A DNA stretch of 64,000 nucleotides from Gnetum montanum (Eukaryota; Streptophyta; Gnetopsida; Gnetales; Gnetaceae). The position numbers and the translations under genes are program-made. The stretch is from assembly GCA_015680685.1 (NCBI GenBank), contig MNCI01005318.1:90985-154984 (forward strand), read 5' to 3'. The notes beneath the pieces were generated by a model. It was not told the DNA's origin and ran no database searches. It saw nothing but the letters and a program-made list of their open reading frames with translations. Shown here piece after piece: positions 23,631-37,784 of this stretch; position 1 is the first letter of the stretch, and each line of letters begins with the position of its first letter.

Positions 23631-26170
23631 ATGTCTTCTTCTCACAAGAGTGATTCTCTACCCAAGCTTGATGAAGTACATTATCTGATACTGATGCCTC
23701 AACAATACTGAGTGGTATATGCTCATCTTGATGGGTATGTACCAAATTTTACCTTCATCCTACACCAGGATGAACAACTATGGTGGCATGACATGGAGGG
23801 AAACATTGTATTGCCACTCAATCAATTTGTTCCTACGATGCTTCAACAAATGCTTGTACAATGGGGTCTCCAAGGACTTCATGCTGAGTATGTTGTGTAG
23901 GATAGTAATGCCAGGGATTATCATCCCACTAAGGCACAACATCTCAAGGATCGCCAATTAGACCAATGTCATGAATTTGCAAAGGGAAAAGGATTCAACG
24001 ATTCCTTATTCTTTCTGTACTAAAAAGATGGTGGACAACCCTTCTCTAGGGGTTTTCCATTCAGTGAAATTCCTCTTTAAGTTTGGTGAAGGAGGTCAAA
24101 AATAGAACTTGTAGTCCACAATTCATAATCCTAGTTCTAGTAAGAATGGATTCAATGATAAAGAAGGATCCAAAGAGGCCAATTAGGATAGGGATGCAAA
24201 TAAGAAATAAGATCATGATCAATCATGATCACAGTCACGATCACCAAAGAGGTGGTACCAAGTACCCTAATGGTGCTAGTCCTCCTTCCTCTTCACCTTC
24301 ATCATCATTCTCTTTTTCTTCTAGCTCTGATCATAACCATAGGAGGCAAGATTGTGATGGAGGTAACCGATAGGACCAAAATGACCGATGGGATCGTCGA
24401 GCAAGGCAATACCAGGGGTGCTAGCATTCAAGAAAGACATAATACCATGAACAAAGAGGTAGTATAGGGCATCGTACGCCCATAATCAAGGCCTCAATAA
24501 GCCTTTGCTTACTACCCAAGGTATGCTAAATATTGCAGAGGTGGTATGAATTCCAACAAGACATGTAAGGGATAGTTAGATCAAGAGGCTAGATATGCAC
24601 AATATCCCTAGGTTTGAAGGGGGATATAACTCAGATTCATAGAACCATCTCCAAGATTTTCAAGATTCATGTGCCTTGCAAAATATAGAGAATAGTGACA
24701 AAAACTTAAGTTGTTCCCAAGGACACTCATTAAAGAAGTAGAAAATTGGTATCAATCCTTACAACTAAAATTTATCATACGATGGAGTACAATGCTTGAA
24801 TTATTCAATGACAAATATCAAACATAATCTAGAGTGTCTAACTTGAGAAGGAAAATCCAAGGATGAAAACAAGGAACACACAAACCCTTGAATGCTTCCA
24901 TCAATCGATATTGTTCCTTAATGCATAGATGTCTTGGCCATGATTATTCTCAACTAGATCAAATTTGACATATTGTAGATAGGCTTCAATCTAAAATGAG
25001 GAGAACCCTTGGTGTCTATGCCCAAGGAAAACTATTAGAATTAAGCATCCATTAGATCCAAAGATTGATTGAGAAAGTAGTTAAAGAGGAAGATGAATTA
25101 AGAAAATGAGAAAATGTAGAAGAGTATAATTGTGATTCCTCCATTCACAAGAAGAAGGTTTGATTTTGTGATAGTGAAAAAGAATTAGCACTTGATGAGG
25201 TGGTGAATAGGAAAGCCTTACTGCTTAAAAAATTTCAATCTAAAATTCTGACAAAGGTTGATCAATTATGGGACACCATAAATAGTATATTTCAAGCTAT
25301 CCTAAAAATTGTTGAAGAGTCCAAAGAACAAGGTAGTGATTGTGAGCGTAGGAGATGCAAGAAAGTTGAATGTTCCTATCAAAGAGGTAAGGGCAAGATT
25401 GCTACAATAGAGGAAGTTATAGGAATTGAATTAGATGATGATGGTGTATGTAACATCTTCCATTATGAAAATCCTAAAGGATGTTATCCTATTTTTGCAC
25501 ACTTACAAGAATCTAGGGTGTATGCCTTGAATCCATGACTAGCACAAAGGAAAACACCACAATGATTGCCTTATCCTCAAGGTAATTCTAGGCAATTTCA
25601 CCCACAACAATAGTATTATCCAAGTGGAGCTCCACCACAATCATATGAATAATATCAATAGTGGCAGAAACCATAGTCATGGGCACTGACACCACCAAGG
25701 CAATAATACCCTTACCAAAAACTTGACTCCTATGGATATTATGTTCAGCAACACTTGTCTCCACATGACTCCTCCAATCATAGTTCTACTTTTCAATCTT
25801 ACTACCATCCTTCTAATTATTATCGAACTCATTCTCCACATGAAAGAAGAAAAACCATGTTTTACCCTTATCCTCCTCCTATTTCTACAAATCTTCCTCC
25901 ATCCTCCACATAGCTACCACCTACTCCACCTATGTAGGATGAACTCCCAGCTCAATTGCAATAATGTAATGCCACTAAAGTAGTTAATCTACAACTAGTT
26001 TATCAAATGAGTGGTTCAAATACTCAATCAAAGAAAAGACCTTTCTTCCTATCAATCGATCCACCTAAGCCCTCAAATACACCTATGATTGAAAATCCTA
26101 TTCCTTTGTCTTCCTTTGTATCAAATTTCTTTAAGTCTCCTTCAAACCAAACATCACCTAGGATCCATAC
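23631..26170 (+). pseudogene. gag of element B, decayed
   Basis: Start chosen at MSSSHKSD, 160 bp after the LTR and aligned with the start in C. The N-terminal conserved part is at 23,700-23,900 (VPNFTFILHQDE, DMEGNIVLP). A Ser/Arg/His-rich linker lies at 24,180-24,480. The core with 'MHNIPRFEGGYN' is near 24,595. A charged helical region runs 25,150-25,430. The zinc-knuckle equivalent at about 25,447-25,490 reads CNIFHYENPKGCY, so the second Cys, the His and the last Cys are lost. A Pro/Tyr-rich tail follows. Several TAG/TGA stops stand where C has Gln or Arg. Confidence 0.75.
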
Positions 26171-29100
26171 TATGATGTCTACTCATGCCATATCTAATTG
26201 GATCTATGTTGGAAACCTTCCTAGAAAATTAGCCGATCTTGGAAGTCCTCTTATTTATTTATAGATTGTTGGGAATGAACTGTACATAGCTCTTCTCAAC
26301 TCAGGTTTTGGTGTCAATCTAATTTTGCATGAGATGTATACTACATACAACCTACCTCCTCTCAAGAAGAGCAATATTAAATTAGAATTGGTGAACTAGT
26401 CCATCAATATTTCATTGGGACTGGTGGAAGACATTGTGACCACTGTTTGTGGGTAGTCCTATCCTACTAATTTCCTAGTGATCAAGGTGGAGAACTGCAA
26501 AGTGGACTTCCCAATCATCATGGGAAGGGCATGGCTAAGCACTGTCAATGCAAGAATGAACATCAAAAATATTTTTGTAAAAATATCTAAAGAAAACACA
26601 TTTCAGAAGATCAAGAAGAAGCGTGTTTCATGCATCACGTATAGGGACATAGGATGAAATTGTCTGTAAAAAATTTGAGCAATGAAATGAGCATCCATCT
26701 CTGCATGCAAGCAGTGTGCACTAGAATTAGAAATTCAAATGTTTCTATATGTAGTAGCCACAAAATTAGAGGGTACCTAATGGCTAACCACTAATTTTGA
26801 GAATAGCATACTTTGCATGAAATCAACTAAGAGCCTGACATGCACATATGTCATAGGCATGGATGAATTAGAGCAAGCCCATCACCAACTCTCTGATGAT
26901 GCAAATCATGATACCAATTAGGAAGAGTTGGAAATTCCTAAAAATTTCAAGTAAGATCCCCTTTAACTAAAAACTCTACTAGCCAACATGAAATATGTGT
27001 TCTTAAAAAATGGAAATTTGGTCATAATCAATGCCAATCTTGCCCCAAAATAAAAAAGGATGTTGTTAAATGTGATTGAAAAATGGTTGGTAGCCTTTGC
27101 TTGGTCATATCCTAAATCACAAGGATTGATCCTAGGATATGCCAGCATCGTATCTACACTAATATGGCCATGAAGCCAAAGAGGCAACCACAAAGGTGAT
27201 TGAATCCCAAACTAAAGTAGATCATCAAATAGGAAATTGAACAACTCCTCAAGGTAGGATGCATTTATCTCATTGCAGATAGCGAGTGGGTTAGTCCACT
27301 TGTTATTGTGCCCAAGAAAGGCGATAAGTGGTGGGTCTACATCAATTTTGGGCTGCTGAATATGACAACATTCAAGCACCACTTTCCATTGTCATTAATT
27401 GATTATGTGTTAGACACAATATCTAGGAATTGCTACTACAATTTTCTGGATGGTTATAGTGGCTATAACCAAATCTAGATCGCACCAAAGGACCAAGCCA
27501 AAACAACATTCACAAGTCCTTGGGGCACTTTTGCATATCACAATATGCCTTTTGGTCTATGCAATGCCCCTGCTAAATTCCAATGCCTAGTCCTAAGCAT
27601 TTTTCAATATCAAATTGGTAGTGGTGTGGAAGTCTTCATTGATGACTTCTCCACTTATGGAGCTACATTTGAGCAAACCTTGTACCACCTTGAGCAAGTG
27701 TTAAAATGATGTGTTGAAACAAAATTGTAGCTTAATTGGTAGAAAAGTCACCTGATGGTCCAAGAAGGCATTGTATTGGGGCATAGAATATCATAAGTAG
27801 GAATTGAGGTCGATCCTGAAAAAATAAGAGTCATCTAAGGAATAACCTACTAACCAGAAATTGTCAAAGATGTTCAATCATTCTTTGGACATACTAGCTA
27901 CTATAGGTGATTCATAGAAAATTTCTCTAACATTGAAAAACCGTTGGTGGAGCTAACAAAGAAAGATGCTCCATTTTTCTAGACCATGAAATGTGAACAA
28001 GAATTCCAATAGCTGAAAGAGAAACATGTAGAAACTCCAATCCTATAAGCACCTGACTGGTCTAGACCATTTCATGTTATGATGAATGCATTAAATTATG
28101 CCTTGGGAGCTATGCTTACATAGATATATGACAAGAAACATCAATATTACATCCACTATGCTAGCCAAAGCATTGTGGATGCATAATTAAACTACACCAC
28201 AATAGAAAAAGAACCAATGGTAGTGTTGTTTGCTCTAGAGAAGCTTAGGCACTATGTGGTTGGATACAAAATGTTTATGCACATAGATCATAGTACCATC
28301 TACTTCCTCATGAATAAGCCAATGGTGAGCTACTGTGTCATACAGTAACTAGTGATCTTACAAGAATTTAATCTTATAATGGTAGATCGAAAGGGCACTA
28401 AGAATGTATTCACTAATCACTTGTCTCAATTATGATGGGAAAAAAAGGAAAGAAAGCCCATTATCTAATATGTTTCTTGATGAACTCCTCTTTGCTAGGG
28501 CTATAACTGAACAATTACCCAATGAGCCTAAATGGTATGATGGCATTCTCACCTATCTTCTAACCCAAGAGGTGCCACAAGAGTTGGACCACTAGAAGAA
28601 ACAACAATTTCTTTGTTAGGTAAAATGCTTTATGGAGATCAATGGACACCTCTACAAGGTGTGTGTCAATGGCCTAGTTCATTGGTATGTCCTTAATGCT
28701 AATCAACTACATGTTCTTCAAGATTCTTATGAAGGTTCTTATGGGGGCCACTATGTTGGGAGTAGCACAACCATTAAAATCCTGATAGTAGGGTACTATT
28801 GGCCAATAATCTTCAAGGGTACTCATCAATATGTCCACTCTTGTGAATGCTGCCAATGAGATGATATAATGATTGCTCGAATGGAGGAACCTCAAAAATG
28901 GATTCAACCATTGGAATCCTTCGACATTTGGGGCATTGATTTCATGAATCCCATCACATCCATGTCAAATGGAAAGGCGTACATCATAGTCACTATTGAC
29001 TATTATATAAAATGGGTAGGAATAGTAGCTATCACCAACTGTATATCTTCTACTGCTAGTTGGTTTGTACAACAAAATGTTGTAAATAGGTTTGGTGTGC

Positions 29101-29833
29101 CACGTGCATTAATTTTTGATAATGAAACTCACTTTATAGGCACTACCTTTTGGAAGCTCATGCAATGCCTGGGTGTTGAACATAAACTCACAACACCCTA
29201 CCACCCCCAAGCCAATGGTCAGGTTGAGGTTACCAATAAGGAAATCACAAGGATTCTAACAAGAACTATCAGCAAATATAGGAAAGACTAGAGTACAAAA
29301 CTCAATGATGCCCTTTGGGCCTACCTCTCAACATGGAAACTTGCTATAGGCTACTCTCCCTATGACCTTGTGTATGGAAAATTACCAACCCCTTCTATTC
29401 AATTCAAGCTCCATACACTTTTAATATCCTATGACCTTGACCTTAGCTTGAGCCTAGTACAAAAAAAAATTTAATAACTCTCAACTTGCTAGATGAAAAC
29501 CAATTGGTGGTCCTATCATCTAACAAGTTTCACAAGGCATTCAACAAAAAGTGCCATGACCTTAAAATTAGAAAAGTCAAATTTCAATTGGGAGATAAGG
29601 CTCTCTACTAGAACCCCACACATGTACCTCAACGAACCAAGTTCCAGACATTGTGGGAAGGACCTTATATCATTTACAAAAGTTTTCCTTTTGTGGCCAT
29701 GATGATCTATAAACCTAAAAGCCTAGACAAAAAGCAACAAGTCAACATGCAACAAGTCAAACCTTTCCATGAGCCTAAGCTAGCTAATACAATACACACC
29801 TCATTGAATGGACAACCACGCTCAATATTTTGA
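26170..29833 (+). pseudogene. pol of element B (PR-RT-RH-IN), decayed
   Basis: Protease near 26,270-26,660: the triad appears as N-S-G (catalytic Asp lost), then IIMGRAWLSTVNA. Reverse transcriptase about 27,200-27,850: CIYLIADSEWV-like start, NFLDGYSGYN, MPFGLCNAPA and catalytic box VFIDDFSTYG, so both Asp are kept. RNase H about 28,060-28,440. Integrase from about 28,620: SCECCQ, GIDFMNPITS, then IFDNETHF where the second catalytic Asp is retained although the neighbouring Gly is changed; TTPYHPQANGQVEVTN follows. Open pieces include 28,869-29,291 (140 codons). TGG-to-TAG is visible at about 27,980 where A has FKWTK. The frame ends at 29,833. Confidence 0.87.
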
Positions 29834-31771
29834 ATCTCATCCTTTCAACTTAGTCAAGGAGGAGATGGCCATTCATGTTAACTATATAAGTGGCTCCTCA
29901 ATTTCTCACCCTTTTTGTTTTACTCATTTTTGTTTTACACATTCTTTATTTTACATCTTCTTGTTTTCATGTAATTAATCTTTTCTAATTTTTTCTTTAC
30001 ACTATTGTTACTACATTCACTATTTCATGCATATTTTATACTTTCTTTTATATTTTGTTTTATTTTGGTGCATTTTTCTAACTTGTTATTAATAAGTGTT
30101 AAGTACAGTGGTAATTCATTGATGGTGGTATGTACTATTCTATGATTTGATTTTTGGTGTCTAGATTATAACTTTGAATTTTTTTATGGATAATTAGAAC
30201 ATGGTTTATTTTTCATGCAACAACCAGTGAGTCCACAGCATCCACCCATCCACAAACTCTATGATTTTCCTTGTTCTGGAAATGTGTAGTCTCTTTTTTC
30301 ATTAATAAAACTTTAATGAACATATGACTTTGGTAGTTTCTAGATCTGAAAAGGATTCAAAGATTTGAATAGGGTGTGACTTCAAGGGGATTCAATATTC
30401 TTTGTGCTTTTCTACTTGCTTGGGTGCATATGTGTTTTCATGGATTTCTTACCATTCTATGTCAACCAATAAAAGGAAGTTGAATAAGTCTTTGCATGGT
30501 GTGGTTCTCATAAAGAAAAACAAATGATGGGAATTCAAAGCACACCTCTTAGAAAAAATAAATGAGCTATAAACACTGGTTGTGGGACTAGAAATACATG
30601 TTATCCATGCCTAAAGGTCCCCTCTAACTAAGGTCCTTCCTCACTTTCTACTTCTCTTTTCTTCTCTAATAAGGCATGGTGGTTATTCTGTGGGAGTGCT
30701 CTTGTGTCTTAGGGGATGGACTGGATGGTGATGCAAAGTCACTAAACATGGTTGGTTTTTGTCTGGACTAATGATGGGTCTTATCAATTCATTTAACCAT
30801 AAAATTCATAAGGGACTTCATGTGATGTTAATCAAGAACTCCATTTCACTCTCTCTCTCATCCATCTATGCTTTTCATGTCTCACCTCACTATTGGTTTC
30901 ATGTTCTTGTTCGATGTGTCAAAATTCTTAGGTATTTTCTTTTGGATTTTTATACTTAACCTTCTATAACCATTAATTATCCATGGGGCCCATGGACTCC
31001 TTGGTTTGAAGTTATGCAAGGGCATAAAAGGCCTATGCCTACTTTGGGGAGGACCCACTTGCATATCTTTTGGTTGGATTAGTTAAGTTCTTTATCCTTA
31101 AACATTTTTACAATCAAATCCTTTTGTTTTCTCCATCAATGACATCCTATTGTGCACACCTTCACCATGTTCTTCAATGAAATCTTTTTATTGCCTTTGT
31201 TGTGAATTCTTTGATCCTCCTCATGTATTTTATTATGCTTGGACTTTTCGAAATTTGCTAATGTATTGCTTATTCATTGAACTATATTTTTCAACCTTCC
31301 TACTAACACTATTGCCAAAATTCATCCATCACAATCACAACCTAGCCAAGTGTAACCACTAATGAAACAATGTACTTCAAAATTATATGTTACACATTGC
31401 ACACTAATCTATGATTTTGTTGTGATTATAGTGGAAATCATGGATATAACACATGGATTGGAAGCAGGAATATCCTCACAAAGGAAGCAACAATATTAGA
31501 ACAATGTGATGAAGACTCTTCATGATCATTGAATCTTCTTCCTTACTCTTTAGCTGCCATAGAAGCTAGATGTTAGTTTTGTCCAAGGTGTTCTCTTCTC
31601 TTACCATGAACACCCAATTTTGTAAAATATTGTAATCCATACACTTAGGTACTCAAAGTCTATCTATTCCATCTAAGTCAATTTTTATATCAATTAATAA
31701 TCCCATATCTATCCAATATTTTGTAAGGAACTTGTTTCTCCTCTTCTTCACTCAAGGATGAGTTTTTATTT
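29834..31771 (+). other. Conserved non-coding block of the Athila-like family (copy B)
   Basis: Same landmarks as copy A: 'gtgacttcaaggggattcaata' at 30,377, 'gcatggtgtggtt' at about 30,495, 'gggaattcaaagcacacc' at 30,530, 'aatacatgttatccatgcc' at 30,593, 'gcctactttggggaggaccca' at about 31,038. It starts beside the purine-rich GGAGGAGATGG at 29,859. No ORF, and ORF3 is missing. Confidence 0.75.
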
Positions 31772-31784
31772 AGTTGTGGGGCTA
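31772..31784 (+). other. Polypurine tract of element B
   Basis: 'agttgtggggcta' immediately before the 3' LTR start TGATGAATTATG. Equivalent to 'atcatgggggta' in A and C. Confidence 0.65.
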
Positions 31785-32634
31785 TGATGAATTATGTTTT
31801 GGCATACTCCAATATTGGAGCCTCAATATCAGATACTTAATGTTGGAGCCCAAAACATGATGTTGACTATCCAATATCATGGGGTATATGCCAGCCAATA
31901 AATATAGCACTTGGGTTCACAATTTTCATATAGTCTTTTCATAGTTTTTGTCATAGCATAGTGAAGCTCTTCTAGTTTGTTTTCTCCAGACTTAGAATAT
32001 TTTCTGAGTGCCCACAACAGGAGTCTAAGTGTGTACAAATCTTTGTTTGAGCATTGATGTACCTAAGCATAGTAGTGTGATGGGAATAAAAATTAACCCT
32101 TTTGATAATCCTTGCAGCACTAAGAATATATTAATGCCTCCTTTAATGCATTTGATATTCATGCACTTTACTTTAATGCATTTTCATTAAGTAGTTAATT
32201 TCCAGTTGTTAATAAACACAAGTACGACCACTTTGAGCATACATGTAGTACTTGATAACCCAGAAATGCTTAACATTTGGTAACCCATCAGTGCTACATG
32301 CATTGAGGATGTGTTTGGAGAGTAGAAATAGGTACTTGTGTTAGGCTAGCTAGGTAATAGATGAATTAGATCTTAAATTGCTCTACCTCTCATTTTGGTT
32401 ATAGGTGATTAAACTTATAAAATATAAAATGATAAAAATCACATACCTTAGTTTCACTAAACCATATACTTGTACCTCACAAGTGGAATTGAAAAGAAAA
32501 TGATAATTTCAATTATATTTTATTTCTTTGAAACTAGTGCACTTAAGAACTTAAGGTCTGTAGAGTTCGACTAGATTGTGCGTGAACACTTGTGATTTGT
32601 ATGGTTGGGCGTAGGGGTACCTTGTTGCTCATGA
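31785..32634 (+). repeat. 3' LTR of element B
   Basis: Pairs with the 5' LTR: TGATGAATTATGTTTTGGC start, repeated 'aatattggagcc' motifs in U3, AT-rich TATA-like 'aataaatata' at about 31,897, U5 landmark 'ggttgggcgtaggggtacc'. It is flanked by GATAT at 32,635-32,639. Confidence 0.9.
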
Positions 32635-32639
32635 GATAT

Positions 32640-33750
32640 GTAGGTATTGGTACTTGTGCTAATCCAAGTCCTAAGGTAGACACATCAGACATTATCTTTC
32701 ATTATCTAGAAATCTTACAAGCAAACTATATGTTGTCATCTTCATTCATGTTTGTGGATTCTCTCTTGGATCATTTCTTCTCATGGATGTCATACATCTT
32801 GTTAGAACAAGATTATGATTCTACATGATGATTCATGTTTGCAATGAATGATATGGTTGTGGTTGAATGGTATACATCTTTATTTCCATTTTAATTTACC
32901 AACTAATTCTTCCAGCTATTTAATTCATTGGATTAGTGCAAACTTCACTATGCTTTCTAAACTACTAATAACCTTTCTACCCTTCTTAGGACATTAACTA
33001 TGGTAATATAAGGAATGAAAAACTAGGGGTTAATGATCTATATCTATCTATATATGTATTCTAAACATCTAATCTAACTTTAGGCATGATTATTTGATCT
33101 AAGTTATGATAATTTAAGGTATGATTCAAGGTATCAATGAATTATCAACTATCTAGATGATAAATCTAACATCACCATTGGGTTAAAAATTCCAATAAAT
33201 ATTATAAATAACTATTCATATTTTAGAAATATACATTGTATTCCCAAGTAATGCTAAATTAACCCTTCAAGGGTCTTGAGGTGTAATTTTAGGCCAAGGA
33301 CAAAAAACTAATATTTGGAGCTCTATAGGATGGACTTAACTTCATCATTATGTCTAAGAGGTTAAAATATTTTAGAGATGACTCTTCATTCATTGAAAAC
33401 ATCTTATAGAATTAAAAGTTATGACTTTCAAAGTTCAAAATTTTAGGCATGAATTTCAAGACTTCTTGAGGCATTACTCATCCCAGTACTACTCTAGGAT
33501 GAGTGCACTTGATTATGGAATTTTTAACTTAGTTACTACCAAATCATCAATTTAAATAGAACTACATATTTAAATTTTTCCCTTCTTATATTAAATTTTA
33601 AAAATTGAATATTTTTCAGTTGATGGATTTTAAAATTTCTGTATTAATTGATTGTCTTTTAAAATTTTTGGTTAATTAATAGAATTTCAAAATTTTTACT
33701 ATCATTTGATGGATTTTTTCTAGTTACCAAGAATTCAAGGCAAGGTTGGG
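32640..33750. other. Right flank of element B, no gene recognised
   Basis: AT-rich, no ORF of note. Together with 21,622-22,622 it forms the target into which B inserted. 33,580-33,720 carries a few copies of 'aaaattt.ttaattgatgg'. Nothing else is seen. Confidence 0.3.
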
Positions 33751-34399
33751 TTACACAATGCTCTCAATATTTTACAACACATAGGAATACCAAAAATCAT
33801 AATAGATTTTTTAGAATGGATTTTGAAAGACACAAGTGAAGCAGAAGATAAAGTAGAGGGTGGCAAACATGCTAAAGAAGATAGAAGATGGTATGGTAGT
33901 GGTAGATGGAACAATGAAAAAAAGGAAAAACAATATGATAGACAATGCAACAAGAAAAGTGCATGATTATTCTCAAAGGCACAGGCAAAGTTGATCTTCA
34001 TAAACATGATGAAGGAGATAATGGGCAATGTAGTGGTAGTAGATGATGTGAGAAAAAATATCAAATAGTGTAGTAAGTAAATGACACCACTTTTCTAGAA
34101 ATTACCAAGCAACAAATATATAGGACATGTAGCAATGCAATGGCTCTTATAGTGCATGATGAGAGGAGATAACCTACATGGCCTAAGTGATAAAATGTGG
34201 CAGTGTGTGATAATGAGAAATGATATGTAGAATTTTATAGAAGCAAATGACCTTGTAGGAACACTTGACAGCCTGCATAGCCCTACAAGAGCACTTGATG
34301 TCTTATGTAGTTTTATAGGAGCTCACATGGCCTTGCATAGACTTGTGTAGCCTTGCACATGTGTGCATAGCCTTGTAGCAGCTTCTGTTATCATCAATT

Positions 34400-36412
34400 T
34401 TTAAGTGTCTTTTTAAATTTAAAGTATTTATATGAATTAGTTGTTATATATTACCAACCAATCATCTTAACCTAATGTTAGTACAAAATTTTTTAAGAGT
34501 TAGGTTTCTCATAAGATGTTGTGTTTGATTTTTACATCTAAATTATGATTTTATCTTTTATTTTTAATATTAAAATAATTAGCCCAACATGGTTGGTTGA
34601 CAAGATGGTTAGTGCATTAATGGATATGAGTTTTGCTTGCTAGGTGAACATTGTGAGTTTGATTCTTGACCCTAAAATTTTAAATTTATTTATTTATTTA
34701 TTATTTTGTTAAGACATGTATAACAAAAAACTTCAAATGATAATATCTCTCAAATCATAAGTCCAATTGGAGCAAAGTTTGTACTACTTGAATTTTTTCG
34801 GCAAGTACTACATGTTGGTGATGGTGTTATGGTTCAAAAAACTAAGTTGGATTTCTATGATCTTAAAGAAGAAAAATATCCTATTTCAATGAATTTCATC
34901 TTAATACATTGATGTAGGGATTACATGAGGATGTCTAGGTAACTTATGCTTGATTACAATTTACAATAGACTCTAGGATTGAAATTTAACAAATATATCT
35001 TTTATAATTTTAAGCTCCAATGTCATGCTTATATCAAAATAAGGTGCTAAGAGGAATATTAGTTGGATGAAATATCACACATTATTTACTAGACTTTAGA
35101 TTTCCCTACAAATATCTTGGTAATAATCCTATTAAATAAGGATAGGAAAACCTTATGACTAGGTTGAATTCCTTAAACTCACTAGTCTTAGGTAAAGATG
35201 AGTAATTTCAAGTTACAAGGTATAGGTATTTAGGGAAAAATAAGTTTCAAGCAAGACAAAGTCCTAGCAAACTTAGGCTAGAGTTACTAGCCTTGTAGAA
35301 GAAACTTAAGAATAACCTTAATTAATTAATTAAATTTATAATGATCTTACAAGATGTGTAATATTTTCCTACACTAATGTACACTTGTCTTATGAAAATT
35401 TCTCATAATTAATGTATTTTATTAATGTATGGTCTAGACTCTTAGAATTCTAGTAATGCATATTCATGAAAACCATTGGAAAGAAACATTGTTAGTTAGC
35501 ATTGTTCATCTTGAATATAAAGAGCATCTAGTGGTGGTATAGGGGCATCACTTTGAAGTCCTTTTTTTCATCCTTGCAAGTGATTTTGTAGATTTTGGAT
35601 GCTAGGAAGACATCTTAGAAGTCCAAGAAGCAACTTGGCTAACTACTAGGCTTTGATAGGAGACATCTGAGAAGTGGTGAAAACATCTAGGTTGTTGTAG
35701 ATATGTCTCTTCTAAATTAAATATTTCTCTGGTGAGACATCTCTCCTAGCCTAGACACATTTCTATCCATGAGAATACATCTTACCTATACTAGAGATGT
35801 CTCCCAAATTCTAGAGATGTCTCTCTTGAATGTTGGTATTTCTAGAAAGACATCTTTTCAAGCTTGGAGCATCTTAGTAGTTTCAAGTTTTGAAACAACT
35901 GAAAAAGATTAGAAAAAGATCAAAAAAATTGGAAAAATCCAAGTTGAGAATGAAAAAATATTCCTAGGATTCTTTTCTTAGATTTTTAATAAATACTATT
36001 ATTTATTTCATGTTTTGAAAAATGATGAAAAATGGAGAGTGAAATGAGAGCACAAGTGTGAGATTGCATATGTGTGTGTTCATATCTATGGTCAATTGTG
36101 TGTGTTTTTATATTTTTGTCTATTGTATGTGTTTTGTATTTCGATCTTAATCCTATGTTTGTGCAGGATATCTCATTCATGTTTTCATTCCATTGAGAAT
36201 AATTATAGTATGATTGTAGAGCCTCATGTTCTACAATGTCATTAAGTGTATGAGTCATTTGTGATGTTTGTGGATTGTGGAACTATTTATTGTAATCTTC
36301 TTATAATTTAATTAAAGATATTTAGTTTTCTTATTTTCTAACAAATTGAATTCCCTTTTTGATTTAGTAGGACTAAAGGATCTAAAATCGATGGGATAAC
36401 CCTACTCTAGCA
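34400..36412 (+). repeat. Putative 5' LTR of element H
   Basis: Shared with 38,200-39,370: 'cccaacatggttggttgacaag' versus 'gtgcttgacatggtggtt', 'atctct.a.atcataagtc.aattgg', and 'ttcatgaaa.cattggaaag'. It ends 'cctactctagca' at 36,412, followed by the primer-like site. The right part (35,560-36,412) has no counterpart in the second copy. The start could lie further left, to about 33,800, where G-rich sequence resembles 37,850-38,050. Confidence 0.5.
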
Positions 36413-36416
36413 TTAT

Positions 36417-36428
36417 TGGTATCAATGT
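36417..36428 (+). other. Primer-like site of element H
   Basis: TGGTATCAATGT, four bases after the putative LTR end. The first eight bases match the initiator tRNA-Met type site TGGTATCAGAGC. Confidence 0.45.
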
Positions 36429-36480
36429 GTTATATTGATTGTAGTTTGGAATTTATTTAAGAATTTTTTGTTCATTTTAG

Positions 36481-37740
36481 ATGACACAAAAGAAGAAATA
36501 GGTTCAAGACCTAAACAAAGACATGCATAATAGGAAATATGCCTTTCAATTGATGGTTTGATGAGATTAGTACCAAGGTAGATAAGAATGTAGGTCCCAT
36601 CATATTTAGACTTGTAGAGATGATAAGCGTTCACATTCAAATGGTGACAAGGAAGTTCTTAGCTTGGTAAAGGAGGAGTAGATGATGAGAAAACATATTC
36701 AAGCTATGAAGTGTAGGAACTCATCAGCCAAGGATTCTAGTCAATAAGAATTCACTTCCTCATATCTAAGTCCCAAGAGCTTGATCACTAGCATTTTCTT
36801 CTCATGGTAAGATTCAAAATGAGGATAAATCAAGGCTTGCTAGAGTATTCCAAAATTCTACTAGAATCCTATAGATGGAACTAAAGACTTTCAATGATGT
36901 GTATGGCACCAATACTTTTGCAAGTTAGTTGAAGGTGCTTGATAAGCATTTTAAGTTAGAAGAGATAACAAATCAATTGAGGGTACCTATTGTTGAATCT
37001 ATATTAGAAGGTATGGCTTTCACTTATTGAGAAAAAGAGTCCTAAAGTTATGAAAGATAAAATTGACAACCTATCAAAGATTAGAATTTGATGAAATACA
37101 AGTTAAGGAGAAAATTCAAGCAATCTTGGCAAAGTCAAGAAATGATCATGAAGTTAAAATTCCTTAGGAAAGATGACAAAGATGTTAAGGAGTTCTACAT
37201 TAAATTTTATAAACTATTCCATCAAGCTAAGGAAAATTGGAATGATTATGTATAGGATTTAATCATTTTCAATAGTCTTAAAATGATGTATCAGGAGGAG
37301 TTGTTATTCTATGAGTCACAAACTCTTGATAAGGCTAATGATTTAGCACTCAAGGTGAAGAACAAACTCAATGGATTTGGTAGTAGAAGCAAATAAGCTT
37401 CAAAGTGAAAGAACAAGGGATCCAAATCTAAGAAGGGATCCAAGTCCAAATTTGAAGATAAAAGGATAATGAAAAGGGAAAAACAGAGAAGGATAAAATC
37501 AAGGAAGACAAAGATCAAGGCAGTAGCTCATCAAAGATTCAATACTTCTAATGTGAAGAATGGAGATACAAGTAATGGGAATGTCCACCTCATAGGGTAG
37601 CCAACAAAAAGAATATGCAAACCATGAAAGTAGAGGAGACATCAAGCCAAGCTCTTCATAGAGGTAATTCTAACGGTTCCAAAATTGAGGAAGTTTCTAA
37701 ATTGAATTATTATGAATTCATGGGGAATTTCAATAGATAA
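36481..37740 (+). pseudogene. gag of element H, decayed, with mutated zinc knuckle
   Basis: Starts MTQKKK about 50 bp after the primer-like site. The central region reads KEFYIKFYKLFHQAKENWND (about 37,190-37,250) and ANDLALKVKNKLNGFGS (about 37,335-37,385), followed by a basic Lys/Ser-rich stretch. A zinc-knuckle position is recognisable at 37,543-37,581: the four ligands C-C-H-C now read Tyr, Cys, Tyr, Cys, and both changes are single transitions. Several stops and frame changes. The type of gag fits Ty1/copia or chromovirus-like elements; the sequence does not decide which. Confidence 0.55.
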
Positions 37741-37784
37741 GATCATCCTAAAATAAGTTATTATTTTGAATTGGAGCTAGATGC

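Larger units (their letters stand above)
22628..32634 (+). mobile_element. Athila-like LTR retrotransposon B, complete ends, decayed
   Basis: 10.0-kb element with both LTRs (842 and 850 bp), primer site, gag, pol, non-coding block and polypurine tract. The 5-bp target duplication GATAT is at 22,623-22,627 and 32,635-32,639, directly outside the LTR ends; the distal end reads CTCATGA rather than CTCATCA, a late substitution. ORF3 is absent, as in A. Numerous stops in gag and pol show that it is inactive. Its insertion site lies in AT-rich DNA that resumes at 32,640. Confidence 0.92.
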